A stretch of DNA of 64,000 nucleotides from Desnuesiella massiliensis (lineage in GTDB: Bacteria > Bacillota > Clostridia > Clostridiales > Clostridiaceae), in assembly GCF_001403615.1 (NCBI RefSeq), contig NZ_LN879455.1, positions 124,001 to 188,000 on the forward strand, in the 5' to 3' direction. Shown here in pieces: positions 17,532-25,634 of the stretch. The first letter of the stretch is position 1. Every line of letters begins with the position of its first letter. The translations under genes and the position numbers were made by a program. Below the pieces are notes generated by a model. It worked only from the letters and a program-made list of their open reading frames with translations. It was not told where the DNA came from and made no database searches.

Positions 17532-18230
17532 ATGCAAAACTTATCTTCCACTTTTGCTGACAAAGAGCTAAGTGATAAGGATAAAGTTGGTTCTAAGAGT
17601 CTAATTGGTGAAGATTACAAAAAGAGCACAGGATATTTTGTTACTAAAAGAATTATAGATTTAGCTGGAAGTTTATTTGGAATAATTGTATTGTCACCTA
17701 TTATGCTATTAACAGCTATTGCTATAAAACTAAGTTCAAAAGGACCTGTGTTTTTTGTTCAAGAAAGAGTAGGACAAGATACTAGGGTTTTTAAAATGTA
17801 CAAATTTAGATCCATGATAATAGATGCAGAGGAATTATTATACAAGCTTAAGGATAAAAATGAAATGTCTGGTCCTATGTTTAAAATGAAGGAAGATCCA
17901 AGAGTGACCAAGGTGGGAAGGTTTATAAGAAAAACAAGTCTTGATGAGCTGCCGCAGCTTTTTAATGTACTTAAAGGTGATATGTCCTTAGTAGGGCCTA
18001 GACCTAATCTTCCTAGAGAGGTAGCGAAATTTGAACCTTGGATGAGAGACAAGTTAATTGCTAAGCCAGGACTAACCTGTTATTGGCAGGTCATGGGAAG
18101 AAATGATATAGATTTTAAGCAGTGGATGGAATTAGATATTAAATATGTTAGGGAAAGAAGCCTTTCGTTGGATGTTAAGCTTATTTTAAGGACTTTTAGA
18201 GTTCTGTTTGGAGATAAACACGCACGATAA
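17532..18230 (+). CDS. Polysaccharide-priming sugar transferase (undecaprenyl-phosphate glycosyl-1-phosphate transferase)
   Basis: 232 aa from ATG 17532, chosen because GGGGGGA ends a few bases upstream; ATG 17517 lacks a site. It has a single hydrophobic segment (~45-68) and then the bacterial sugar transferase domain: YKFRSM, SLDELPQLFNVLKGDMSLVG (split as SLDELPQLFNVL and GDMSLVGPRP) and KPGLTCYWQV. It lacks the multi-helix N-terminal region of WbaP/WcaJ, so it is the short, monotopic form. It loads the first sugar phosphate on undecaprenyl phosphate at the inner membrane face, starting repeat-unit assembly. First gene of a seven-gene exopolysaccharide operon. The sugar (glucose, galactose or GalNAc-type) cannot be read from sequence. 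Confidence 0.92.
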   Translation: MQNLSSTFADKELSDKDKVGSKSLIGEDYKKSTGYFVTKRIIDLAGSLFGIIVLSPIMLLTAIAIKLSSKGPVFFVQERVGQDTRVFKMYKFRSMIIDAEELLYKLKDKNEMSGPMFKMKEDPRVTKVGRFIRKTSLDELPQLFNVLKGDMSLVGPRPNLPREVAKFEPWMRDKLIAKPGLTCYWQVMGRNDIDFKQWMELDIKYVRERSLSLDVKLILRTFRVLFGDKHAR

Positions 18231-18253
18231 CAAAAGATAAGGAGATATAGAGT

Positions 18254-19585
18254 ATGAAGATTGTTGTAGCAGGAACAGGGTATGTGGGCCTTGTTACAGG
18301 AGCTTGCCTTAGTCACTTGGGCCATAATGTAACCTGTGTGGATATAGATGAAAATAAAATAGAGTTAATGAAAAAAGGTATTTCTCCTATATATGAGCCT
18401 GGTTTAGAAGAGCTTTTAAAAGAAGGCTATGAACAGGGACGATTAAGTTTTACCCTAGATTATAAAGAGGCTTATAAGAATGCAGATGTTATTTTTATTG
18501 GGGTAGGTACACCAGAAAAAGAAGATGGCTCTGCAAATCTTGACTATGTATTTATTGTAGCGGAGCAAATAGCTGAGAGTGTAGAGAAGGATTGCTTGGT
18601 GGTTATAAAATCAACAGTGCCCATAGGTACTAATGATGAGATTGAAGAGTTTATTAAAGAAAAATCAACTCATAAGGTTTCTGTAGAGGTAGCCTCTAAT
18701 CCAGAATTTTTAGCTCAAGGCACAGCGGTTAAGGATACCTTAAGTGCCAGCAGAATAGTTATTGGAGTAGAGTCTAAAAAGGCAGAGAAAACTTTGAGAG
18801 ATATATATGAAAGATTTAATCAGCCCTTAGTAATAACCAATAGAAGAAGTGCAGAAATGATAAAATATGCATCTAATGATTTTTTAGCTTTGAAGATTTC
18901 TTTTATTAATGAAATAGCTAATTTATGTGAAATAGTAGGAGCTAATGTGGAAGATGTGTCTAAAGGTATGTCCTTTGATTCTAGAATTGGGGATAAATTT
19001 TTAAAGGCTGGTATAGGTTATGGTGGTTCTTGCTTCCCAAAGGATACTAAGGCCTTGCATTGGTTAGCTGAGGACAACGGCTATGAGCTTAAAACCGTAA
19101 AGGCTACCATAGAAGTAAATGAAAATCAAAAGTTTAGATTGGTTAAAAAGGCCAGGAAAAGATTTAAAAGACTTAGAGGGTTAAGAATAGCGGTACTAGG
19201 CTTGACCTTTAAACCCGGTACTGATGATCTAAGAGAGGCTCCTTCCATTCCCAATGTAAAAGTTCTAATAAATGAGGGGGCAGAGGTAGTGGCCTATGAT
19301 CCTATAGGAGTAAATAACTTTAAAAAGCTATTTCCGCAGGGAGTTCATTATGTGGATAACCCAGAATCAGCATTAAAGGATGCAGACTTAGCTTTTATTT
19401 TTACAGAGTGGAATGAGATAAAGAGTATTCCTTTAACCAGATACAAGGCTTTAATGAAGCAGGCTGTTATTTTTGATGGAAGGAATTGCTACGACGTGAA
19501 GGAAGCAGCTGAAATAGGAGTGGAATATCATTCTGTGGGAAGGCAAGCTATTCTGCCAGATTTTTTTGGTGGTGATGCAAAATGA
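18254..19585 (+). CDS. ugd: UDP-glucose 6-dehydrogenase
   Basis: 443 aa, full length. The N-terminal NAD-binding GTGYVGLVTG (7-16) is followed by NPEFLAQGTA (149-158) and the active-site loop GYGGSCFPKDTKAL with catalytic C260. The C-terminal domain has GLTFKPGTDDLREAPS (~316-331, split as GLTFKPGTDDL). It oxidises UDP-glucose twice to UDP-glucuronate in the cytoplasm. Its place in the operon shows that the polymer contains glucuronic acid or a derivative. It starts 23 bp after the sugar transferase and overlaps the next gene by 4 bp. It could also supply UDP-GlcA to the HAS-like synthase at the window start, which is speculation. Confidence 0.96.
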   Translation: MKIVVAGTGYVGLVTGACLSHLGHNVTCVDIDENKIELMKKGISPIYEPGLEELLKEGYEQGRLSFTLDYKEAYKNADVIFIGVGTPEKEDGSANLDYVFIVAEQIAESVEKDCLVVIKSTVPIGTNDEIEEFIKEKSTHKVSVEVASNPEFLAQGTAVKDTLSASRIVIGVESKKAEKTLRDIYERFNQPLVITNRRSAEMIKYASNDFLALKISFINEIANLCEIVGANVEDVSKGMSFDSRIGDKFLKAGIGYGGSCFPKDTKALHWLAEDNGYELKTVKATIEVNENQKFRLVKKARKRFKRLRGLRIAVLGLTFKPGTDDLREAPSIPNVKVLINEGAEVVAYDPIGVNNFKKLFPQGVHYVDNPESALKDADLAFIFTEWNEIKSIPLTRYKALMKQAVIFDGRNCYDVKEAAEIGVEYHSVGRQAILPDFFGGDAK

Positions 19586-20040
19586 TAAAGATATGCTTTA
19601 CAGCCTCCTCAGGGGGGCACTTTGAACAATTGATGATGCTTAAGCCCTTGATGGATAAGTATCCTAGCTTTATAGTAACTGAAAAAACTAAGTATTCTGT
19701 GAAGCCAAAAGGAATAACAACCTATTACTTAGGGCAAATAAATAGAAGAGAGCCTTTATTTCTATTGAAATTTTTAAGTACTTTTATTAATGCTTTAAGA
19801 ATATTTATCAAGGAAAGACCGGAGGTAGTCATATCTACAGGAGCCTTGGTTACATTCCCATTATGCATTATAGCTAAAGTTTTTAGGAAAAAGGTGATAT
19901 TTATTGAGTCCTTTGCAAAGATACACTCTAGAACCCTAACAGGAAAATTAGTGAATAAGTTTGCAGATTTATTCATAATCCAATGGGAGGAATTAAAGGA
20001 GCTTTATCCAGAGGCCGTTTATGGAGGTGGAATATATTGA
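19582..20040 (+). CDS. Alg14-like glycosyltransferase anchor subunit (PssD/Cps14F type)
   Basis: 152 aa, ATGA overlap with ugd. The N-terminal loop CFTASSGGHFEQL is the Alg14/PssD signature. A hydrophobic stretch in the middle (LLKFLSTFINALRIF) probably contacts the membrane. In eukaryotic Alg13/14 and bacterial PssD/E or Cps14F/G, this half recruits the catalytic partner and supplies the acceptor site. Its stop codon overlaps the TTG start of the Alg13-like gene, so the two are coupled and likely form one enzyme. After ugd, a beta-1,4-glucuronosyltransferase is the best guess for the pair, based on PssD/PssE. Confidence 0.88.
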   Translation: MIKICFTASSGGHFEQLMMLKPLMDKYPSFIVTEKTKYSVKPKGITTYYLGQINRREPLFLLKFLSTFINALRIFIKERPEVVISTGALVTFPLCIIAKVFRKKVIFIESFAKIHSRTLTGKLVNKFADLFIIQWEELKELYPEAVYGGGIY

Positions 20041-20519
20041 TATTTATAACTCTAGGCTCTCAAAAGTTTCAATTTAATAGAGTACTCAAAGAAGTAGATA
20101 AGCTTATAGAAAAAGGTGTCATAAAGGAACAGGTATATGCTCAGATTGGATATTCTGACTATAAACCTAAAAATTATAGCTATGAAAATTTTGTGGACAG
20201 AAATACCTTTTCTAAATTTATGGATAATTGTGATTTGCTTATTACCCATGGAGGTACTGGAGCTATTATTACTGGAGTAAAAAAGGAAAAGAAGGTCATA
20301 GCCATACCTAGATTAAAGAAGTATGGTGAACATGTAGATGACCATAAGTTAGACATAGTGAGTCAATTTAAGGATATGGGCTTTATATATGCAGTATATG
20401 ATGTACAAGAGTTAGGAGAAGCCTTAACGCTTATAAGAGGAATGAGTTTTAAGAGGTATCATTCTAATACTACTGCTGTAATTCAAATCATAGATGATTT
20501 TATAAATTTAAATTTATAG
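20037..20519 (+). CDS. Alg13-like glycosyltransferase catalytic subunit (PssE/Cps14G type)
   Basis: 160 aa from TTG 20037, preceded by GGAGGTGG (20023-20030) with 6-base spacing. A longer frame beginning at ATG 19983 lies inside the previous gene and would add 18 residues not typical of the family. The protein is the C-terminal half of a GT-B enzyme of the GT28 type: FITLGSQKFQF at the start and LLITHGGTGAIITGV, the donor-nucleotide binding loop, in the middle, then IAIPRLKKYGEHVDDHK. It works with the Alg14-like partner at the inner face of the membrane to add the second sugar, probably glucuronate, to the lipid-linked repeat unit. Confidence 0.9.
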   Translation: MIFITLGSQKFQFNRVLKEVDKLIEKGVIKEQVYAQIGYSDYKPKNYSYENFVDRNTFSKFMDNCDLLITHGGTGAIITGVKKEKKVIAIPRLKKYGEHVDDHKLDIVSQFKDMGFIYAVYDVQELGEALTLIRGMSFKRYHSNTTAVIQIIDDFINLNL

Positions 20520-20538
20520 CTTTAATGGGAGGAAGTTT

Positions 20539-21399
20539 ATGAACTACGCCATAGTAACGCCTGCAAAAAATGAAGAGGCTAATATAGATTATTTATTTTT
20601 TTCTATAAAAAAGCAGAGTATTAAGCCTAGAGTATGGGTTATTGTAAATGACAATAGTGATGATAGAACTAAGGAGCTTATAGAGAGAAACCTCCTTTTA
20701 TATAGAGAAGATTTTAAGAATTCCAATGTAATTTTATATAATAATGAAAAGCAGAGTGAGTATGATTTAAAGATACATTATTCAGAGGTGGTAAGAAAAG
20801 GCTTTGATATAGTAGAGGAACTTATGGAGCATAAGAATATAGCCTTAGATTATATAGGCATATTGGATTCTGATTTGTTTCCCCAGCCTGATTATTACGA
20901 AAAGCTTATAGAGCATATGAATAAGAACAAAATAGATATTTGCAGCGGAAATGTAAAAGTCCTTACAAATCATAAGCTAATAGTAGAAAAGGTAGCTGAG
21001 GATTGGCCTAGAGGTGGCTGTAGATTATACTCCTACAAGTGCTATAGCAGCGCAGGCTTTGAAATAACTAGATCTCCAGATACATATTCTACATTAAAGG
21101 CCCAAATGATGGGATTTAGAGTAAGTAACCTTAAGGCGGCTTTTGTTCTATCCTTAAGAGAAACGGGGAGCAGACATGCCTATAAATATTACGGAGAATC
21201 CGATAGGTATTTTGGCTACGAATATTTGTACGCCATAAGTAAATTCCTTTTTAAGTTCTTTAAAAATCCTTCAAAGGCCCTAGCTTATATCAATGGATAT
21301 ATGAATATGAAGGAAGTATGTCCTAATGAAAATATTGTACAATATGTGAGAAAAACTAGTAAAAAGAAAATTTTTATGAAATTAAAAAAGCTTGTTTAA
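20539..21399 (+). CDS. Glycosyltransferase family 2 (GT-A) protein
   Basis: 286 aa, ATG behind GGGAGGAAG. It starts with the GT2 nucleotide-sugar loop: IVTPAKNEEANIDYLF and WVIVNDNSDDRT (DND/DNS acids). The DxD-type motif is IGILDSDLFPQPDYYE near residue 110 (D-S-D). A later GGxRLYS region and a basic C-terminal tail follow; no membrane helices are evident. It probably extends the exopolysaccharide repeat unit by one sugar in the cytoplasm. The TAA stop codon is immediately followed by a palindromic repeat element (21400-21551) that separates it from the polymerase gene. Donor and linkage unknown. Confidence 0.9.
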   Translation: MNYAIVTPAKNEEANIDYLFFSIKKQSIKPRVWVIVNDNSDDRTKELIERNLLLYREDFKNSNVILYNNEKQSEYDLKIHYSEVVRKGFDIVEELMEHKNIALDYIGILDSDLFPQPDYYEKLIEHMNKNKIDICSGNVKVLTNHKLIVEKVAEDWPRGGCRLYSYKCYSSAGFEITRSPDTYSTLKAQMMGFRVSNLKAAFVLSLRETGSRHAYKYYGESDRYFGYEYLYAISKFLFKFFKNPSKALAYINGYMNMKEVCPNENIVQYVRKTSKKKIFMKLKKLV

Positions 21400-21551
21400 T
21401 GCACAATGCACAATTCACAGTGCACAATGAATGATATTTTTCTAAGCGAAGCTTAGAAAAACTATAAAATAATATAATTATTCTTTTTTCTCAGTAAACT
21501 GAGAAAAAATTTCCTCAATTGTGAATTGTGCATTGTGAACTGTGAATTGAA
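21400..21551. repeat. Palindromic heptad-arm element, copy A
   Basis: Left arm 21400-21430 is a run of 7-base units (CACAATG, CACAATT, CACAGTG, CACAATG). The right arm 21515-21551 is its inverted complement (GTGAATTGTGCATTGTGAAC). Inside each arm sits a subterminal hairpin: TTCTAAGC / GCTTAGAA near 21440 and TTTTCTCAG / CTGAGAAAA near 21486-21508. It starts right after the stop codon of the GT2 gene, inside the operon. No coding potential. Looks like a small mobile or REP-like element. Confidence 0.8.
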
Positions 21552-21571
21552 AAAAAGGTGGTGATAGGAAT

Positions 21572-23848
21572 ATGAATTTTTATAACATATTATTTTTTTC
21601 TTTTTTTATACCGGACTATTTAGGGTTTCGTGCTGGAACCTCTTTTGTCAAATTTAAGAGTGTATATATTTTTTTAGCATTGTTTTTCTATGGCTTATAT
21701 TTACTTAAAAATAAAGAACTATCTTTAAAGCATAAGAAAATAGAGATATTGTTATGTGTTCTGTTTGTATTGGCTGTACCTAAATTTTCTTTAATATCTA
21801 TTCCTATTTTTATTTGTGCCATAATAAGCATATTGTGGAATAATTCAAGAAAGGGGACACAAAATACCTCTAAAAACAGCTTTGCTATAGACATAACCCT
21901 AATGAACCTGTTTACTTTATTAAATTTTGCTTTAGTATTGCTTCAATTTAAATTTAACTTTAAAACCTTGCTTTTAAACTCTCCTTTAAAGGCATTTGTA
22001 AACAAGGATATGATACATGATGTGATATATAGAGGCTCTATTGCTAGATCTATGGGCATATTTGGCCATCCTCTTTATTTAGCTAATTTCTTTGTAATAT
22101 TATTGTTTTATTATATTTATAATGTAAAAAGCTTTAAGGGCAAGAAGCTATATTTATTGCTTATGGCTTTCATGATTTTTATGACCTTTTCAAGAATGGC
22201 TTATATTCTAGCCTTTATTATAATTATTCATGCCCTCTTCAATAAGATAAGAAGCAGTAAGATAAGAAGATATTTAGTTAGTCTTGGTATAGTGGGAGGC
22301 ATAATTTCTATAGTGCCTATATTATTCTTTGTAAGTCGTAATGAAAGATCAGATTTATATAGGATGTATGGAATTAGGGTAATGTTAAGTAAAACCTTCT
22401 CTAATATTCATAGCTTTATGCTAGGTAATAGGGGAGAAAATAAACCCTACATCGCTAAGCTCTATCATAACAAAATAGAGATCATCATAAAAAGCGTGGA
22501 TAATTTTTATGTTCAATATCTTTATAATTATGGCTTTATAATATTTGTCATTACAGTTTTGTTTATTTTAAAGCTTTATATAAATAGCAAGCATAAGCAT
22601 AAAACTCTACTTATATTGCTAGTTTTAATGATGAATATGGCTACCAGTACCTTTGAATGGGATTTTAATACTACGTTGTTATTCCTTTTGGTAATGACTA
22701 TAGATAAACTTACCTTAGATCAAGGTAAAAATAAAGCTCTCATAGTATTTAACGGCTACCTTAAGAAGAGTGGTGGAGTAGCAGAGCATGCTAAAATAAT
22801 TCATAAGTTTCTAAATAAGGAAGGCTACGAGGCAAAGTTATGGTCTAGAGAAGAGCTGCCTAAAGCTTTATATTATATTATGGCTTTAATACACAAAATA
22901 GATAGTATTATGCCTTTTAGAGGCTTTTATGCTTATTCCTATTTAACAAGCTTGTACATAAAAAGCAAGTTTGAAGACTATGATTATTATATTTTTGAGG
23001 ATATATTTACTCCCATGGCTTTTTACAGGGACAATAATAGGAGCATGGTGTTTATTCATGCCAGTAAGGCTGAAGAAATAATGCTGTTAAGCAATAAGGC
23101 TGAAAATTATAAGAAGCTTTATTATGAGAGATGTAAAAGATTAGAGATTAAATTACTTAACTCAAATAATAATATATATACTGTCAGTGAAGAGTATGCC
23201 ATATTTTTAAAGGATTATTTTAATATGGAGAAGCAGCTCCCCGTTATATACAATTTTTTAAATATAGAAGATTTTGAAGCTTATCCTTTGATGAACAGGG
23301 AAAATATATGCTATTTTGTAGGACGGTTAAATAATAGAAAAAATCCAGGATTTTTAATAGAGCTAGCTCAAAAGCTTAAAGAGAATAATATAGAGTGCAA
23401 GATAAGGATTATAGGAGACGGAGAGCTGAGAGAGAGTATTCAAGAGGACATTTTGAAGTTAGAGCTAGGGGATTATTTAGAGTATATAGGTTTAATCAAT
23501 GATAAAAAAGTATTGTATGAAAGAATATCTAGCGGAAAGATGCTGCTATTGCCCTCCTTAAAGGAAAGTTTTTCCTATGTGTTGGCAGAAGCTAAAATGC
23601 TTGGACTTAATACTATTTTAACCAAGGGTTTAGAAGTGCCTCCTTACTTGATTGATTATGAACTAGAGCTAGAATTAGATAAGTGGTATCAACGCATATT
23701 AGATATAATTAATGAGGATGAGGTTAGCTTTAATAATGATGTAATAAGGTCCAAGGAAGTAGTTTTAGAAAAATTTAAGTATGATCAGAAGATTTTTATA
23801 GAAAAACTTAGATCAATGCAAAATGCAAAATTCACAATGCACAATTAA
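21572..23848 (+). CDS. O-antigen polymerase (Wzy-like) fused to a GT4 glycosyltransferase
   Basis: 758 aa. Residues 1-~385 form about ten to twelve membrane helices with a large loop (~255-320), as in Wzy/O-antigen ligase proteins. Residues ~388-758 are a soluble GT-B domain: ALIVFNGYLKKSGGVAEHA (nucleotide loop equivalent), ICYFVGRLNNRKNPGFLIEL, IIGDGEL and LLPSLKESFSYVLAEAKMLG, the E-x7-E motif of GT4 enzymes. Wzy acts outside the membrane and GT4 inside, so the fusion ties polymerisation to an internal glycosylation step in one polypeptide. The usual families are separate proteins. The last ~10 codons are formed by a heptad repeat arm (see 23815), so the original C-terminus may have been replaced. 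TTG-free ATG start behind AAAGGTGGTG. Confidence 0.85.
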   Translation: MNFYNILFFSFFIPDYLGFRAGTSFVKFKSVYIFLALFFYGLYLLKNKELSLKHKKIEILLCVLFVLAVPKFSLISIPIFICAIISILWNNSRKGTQNTSKNSFAIDITLMNLFTLLNFALVLLQFKFNFKTLLLNSPLKAFVNKDMIHDVIYRGSIARSMGIFGHPLYLANFFVILLFYYIYNVKSFKGKKLYLLLMAFMIFMTFSRMAYILAFIIIIHALFNKIRSSKIRRYLVSLGIVGGIISIVPILFFVSRNERSDLYRMYGIRVMLSKTFSNIHSFMLGNRGENKPYIAKLYHNKIEIIIKSVDNFYVQYLYNYGFIIFVITVLFILKLYINSKHKHKTLLILLVLMMNMATSTFEWDFNTTLLFLLVMTIDKLTLDQGKNKALIVFNGYLKKSGGVAEHAKIIHKFLNKEGYEAKLWSREELPKALYYIMALIHKIDSIMPFRGFYAYSYLTSLYIKSKFEDYDYYIFEDIFTPMAFYRDNNRSMVFIHASKAEEIMLLSNKAENYKKLYYERCKRLEIKLLNSNNNIYTVSEEYAIFLKDYFNMEKQLPVIYNFLNIEDFEAYPLMNRENICYFVGRLNNRKNPGFLIELAQKLKENNIECKIRIIGDGELRESIQEDILKLELGDYLEYIGLINDKKVLYERISSGKMLLLPSLKESFSYVLAEAKMLGLNTILTKGLEVPPYLIDYELELELDKWYQRILDIINEDEVSFNNDVIRSKEVVLEKFKYDQKIFIEKLRSMQNAKFTMHN

Positions 23849-23875
23849 GGGTGATTTTCAGCTTGTTGAAAATCT
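23815..23875. repeat. Solo heptad-arm element (copy F) overlapping the end of the Wzy-GT4 gene
   Basis: Units ATGCAAA, ATGCAAA, ATTCACA, ATGCACA at 23815-23846 match the arms of the larger palindromic elements. They encode the C-terminal MQNAKFTMHN and supply the TAA stop. A hairpin GATTTTCA / TGAAAATC follows (~23852-23873). No matching right arm is present. Confidence 0.7.
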
Positions 23876-23925
23876 ATGATTATAAGCTAGGAATAAACGG
23901 CTTGTTATAATTAAGAGGTGGAATA

Positions 23926-25338
23926 TTGAGTTTAGTTAAAAATTCTATTTATAATATAATTTATCAATTGATTACTATAATTACCCCTATTATAACCCTG
24001 CCTTATGTATCTAGGATTTTAGGGGAAACTGGTATAGGAAAGCAGGCCTACACCAATGCAATAAGTCAGTATTTTATACTATTAGGTGTAATAGGATTAA
24101 ATATATATGGTAATAGGCAGATTGCTTATGTGAGAGATGACAAGGAAGAGTTAGAAAAGACCTTTTGGCAGTTGACTCTGCTTCGTATTATTACCACTGG
24201 GCTAGCTTATCTACTTTATATAGTGATTTTTGTATTTTTTAATTCCAAGGATAGGACTATATATTTTATTCAGTCTATAAACATAATAGGAGCTATGATT
24301 GATATATCCTGGTTTTTTATGGGTATAGAGGATTTTAAGAAGATAGTATATAGAAATCTCATAACCAAGGTTATAGGAGTAGTGCTGCTATTTTTATTTG
24401 TTAAAAGCAGCACTGACGTTTTAACCTATATACTCATATTATCCATTACTCAGTTGCTAGGGCAGATCACTATGTGGACCTATATACCTAAACTTATTTC
24501 CTTTAGGAGGATTAGCTATGAGGAGGTCGTTAAACACCTGATGCCTTCTATTAGCCTATTTATTCCTCAGCTGGCTGCTCAGGTGTATTTGCTCTTAGAT
24601 AAGATTATGCTAGGCTGGTTTATAAATGAAGCAGAGGTGGGACTATATGATAATTCTCAAAAGATAATAAGGCTTACCATGACCATAGTTACCTCTGTAG
24701 GTACTGTGATGATTCCTAGAATGTCCAATATATATGCCAAGGGAGACTTAGAGGAGTTTAAGAAGATGATATATGAGGTTTTTTCTTTTATGAACTTTAT
24801 TTCAATACCTATGGCCTTTGGACTCATGGCTATAACCTATGATTTTAAGCCTTGGTTTTATGGCAGTGGCTTTCAGGGTATAGAGCCTTTAATAATAATA
24901 AACTCTATAATCATAGTCTTTGGGGCTTGGTGCAATATCTTAGGGTTCCAAACCTTAATACCTATGAAGCAGGAGAGAGAATTTACAATTTCCGTATTCG
25001 CTGGAGCCATTATAAACTTTTTGCTTAATTTATTATTGATATATAAATATAAATCCCTAGGCACTAGCATAGCCTCCGTGATAGCAGAATTTGCTGTGCC
25101 AGTAGTTCAGATGTATTATTTAAGAAATTTCATAAATTTAAAGGTGTTATTTAATGATGTAAAGAGATATTTATTAGCCTCAATCGTAATGTGTTTTTGT
25201 GTAGTTCTATTATCCAAGGGTTTAAAGCCTTCAGCTTTAAGTACCTTATTAGAAATAGGTCTTGGAGGATTAGTATATCTTTTGATTTTAATATTATCAA
25301 AAGATCCAAATTTAAAAAAGATTAGAAAGCTTTTATAA
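23926..25338 (+). CDS. Polysaccharide flippase (Wzx, PST/MVF family)
   Basis: 470 aa, TTG start at 23926 with AGAGGTGG upstream. It is a fully helical membrane protein with about 12-14 segments. The N-terminal SLVKNSIYNIIYQL and LPYVSRILGETGIGKQAY are typical of the polysaccharide transport family (RfbX), as is the LDKIMLGWFINEAEVGLYDNSQK middle section (split as LDKIMLGWF and EAEVGLYDNSQK). It moves the undecaprenyl-linked repeat unit across the membrane to the polymerase. Last gene of the exopolysaccharide operon. No chain-length regulator (Wzc/Wzb-like kinase and phosphatase) is found in this locus, so length control must be elsewhere or absent. Confidence 0.93.
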   Translation: MSLVKNSIYNIIYQLITIITPIITLPYVSRILGETGIGKQAYTNAISQYFILLGVIGLNIYGNRQIAYVRDDKEELEKTFWQLTLLRIITTGLAYLLYIVIFVFFNSKDRTIYFIQSINIIGAMIDISWFFMGIEDFKKIVYRNLITKVIGVVLLFLFVKSSTDVLTYILILSITQLLGQITMWTYIPKLISFRRISYEEVVKHLMPSISLFIPQLAAQVYLLLDKIMLGWFINEAEVGLYDNSQKIIRLTMTIVTSVGTVMIPRMSNIYAKGDLEEFKKMIYEVFSFMNFISIPMAFGLMAITYDFKPWFYGSGFQGIEPLIIINSIIIVFGAWCNILGFQTLIPMKQEREFTISVFAGAIINFLLNLLLIYKYKSLGTSIASVIAEFAVPVVQMYYLRNFINLKVLFNDVKRYLLASIVMCFCVVLLSKGLKPSALSTLLEIGLGGLVYLLILILSKDPNLKKIRKLL

Positions 25339-25423
25339 AATGAAAATAATGAAGAGATTGCCTATTCTAATATATTTAAAGATTTAGAGTTAAATTTAAA
25401 GGATATATTTTAATGAAGTAAAT

Positions 25424-25474
25424 AATACAGAGCTTTCTTGGCAAGAGCAAGAAAGCTCTGTATTATTTTTTATC
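25424..25474 (+). terminator. Strong terminator of the exopolysaccharide operon
   Basis: A perfect 17-bp stem (AATACAGAGCTTTCTTG and its complement, 25424-25464) with a 7-base loop, followed by a T-rich tail. The 85 bp before it hold a short open stretch that looks like the tail of a lost gene, but nothing is identifiable. Confidence 0.9.
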
Positions 25475-25634
25475 TAAGATCGTACTATGACATATTAAGA
25501 CAATAATATATATAGTTTTAATTTTAAGTAATTAAAAAAACGAAACTTGCGATATTTTTTAGAGACAATAAATGTAAAAAGCTCTGACTTAAGAAATTTA
25601 AAGTGATAAAATGTATGGAAAAGGGGGGCGTTTT

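Noticed and set aside
21400..21551. CRISPR-like or phage attachment repeat
   Set aside because: The 7-base units have no spacers, the arms are inverted, and no cas or integrase gene is present.
21400..21551. Insertion sequence with lost transposase
   Set aside because: All copies are under 240 bp without coding remnants; described as small palindromic elements instead.
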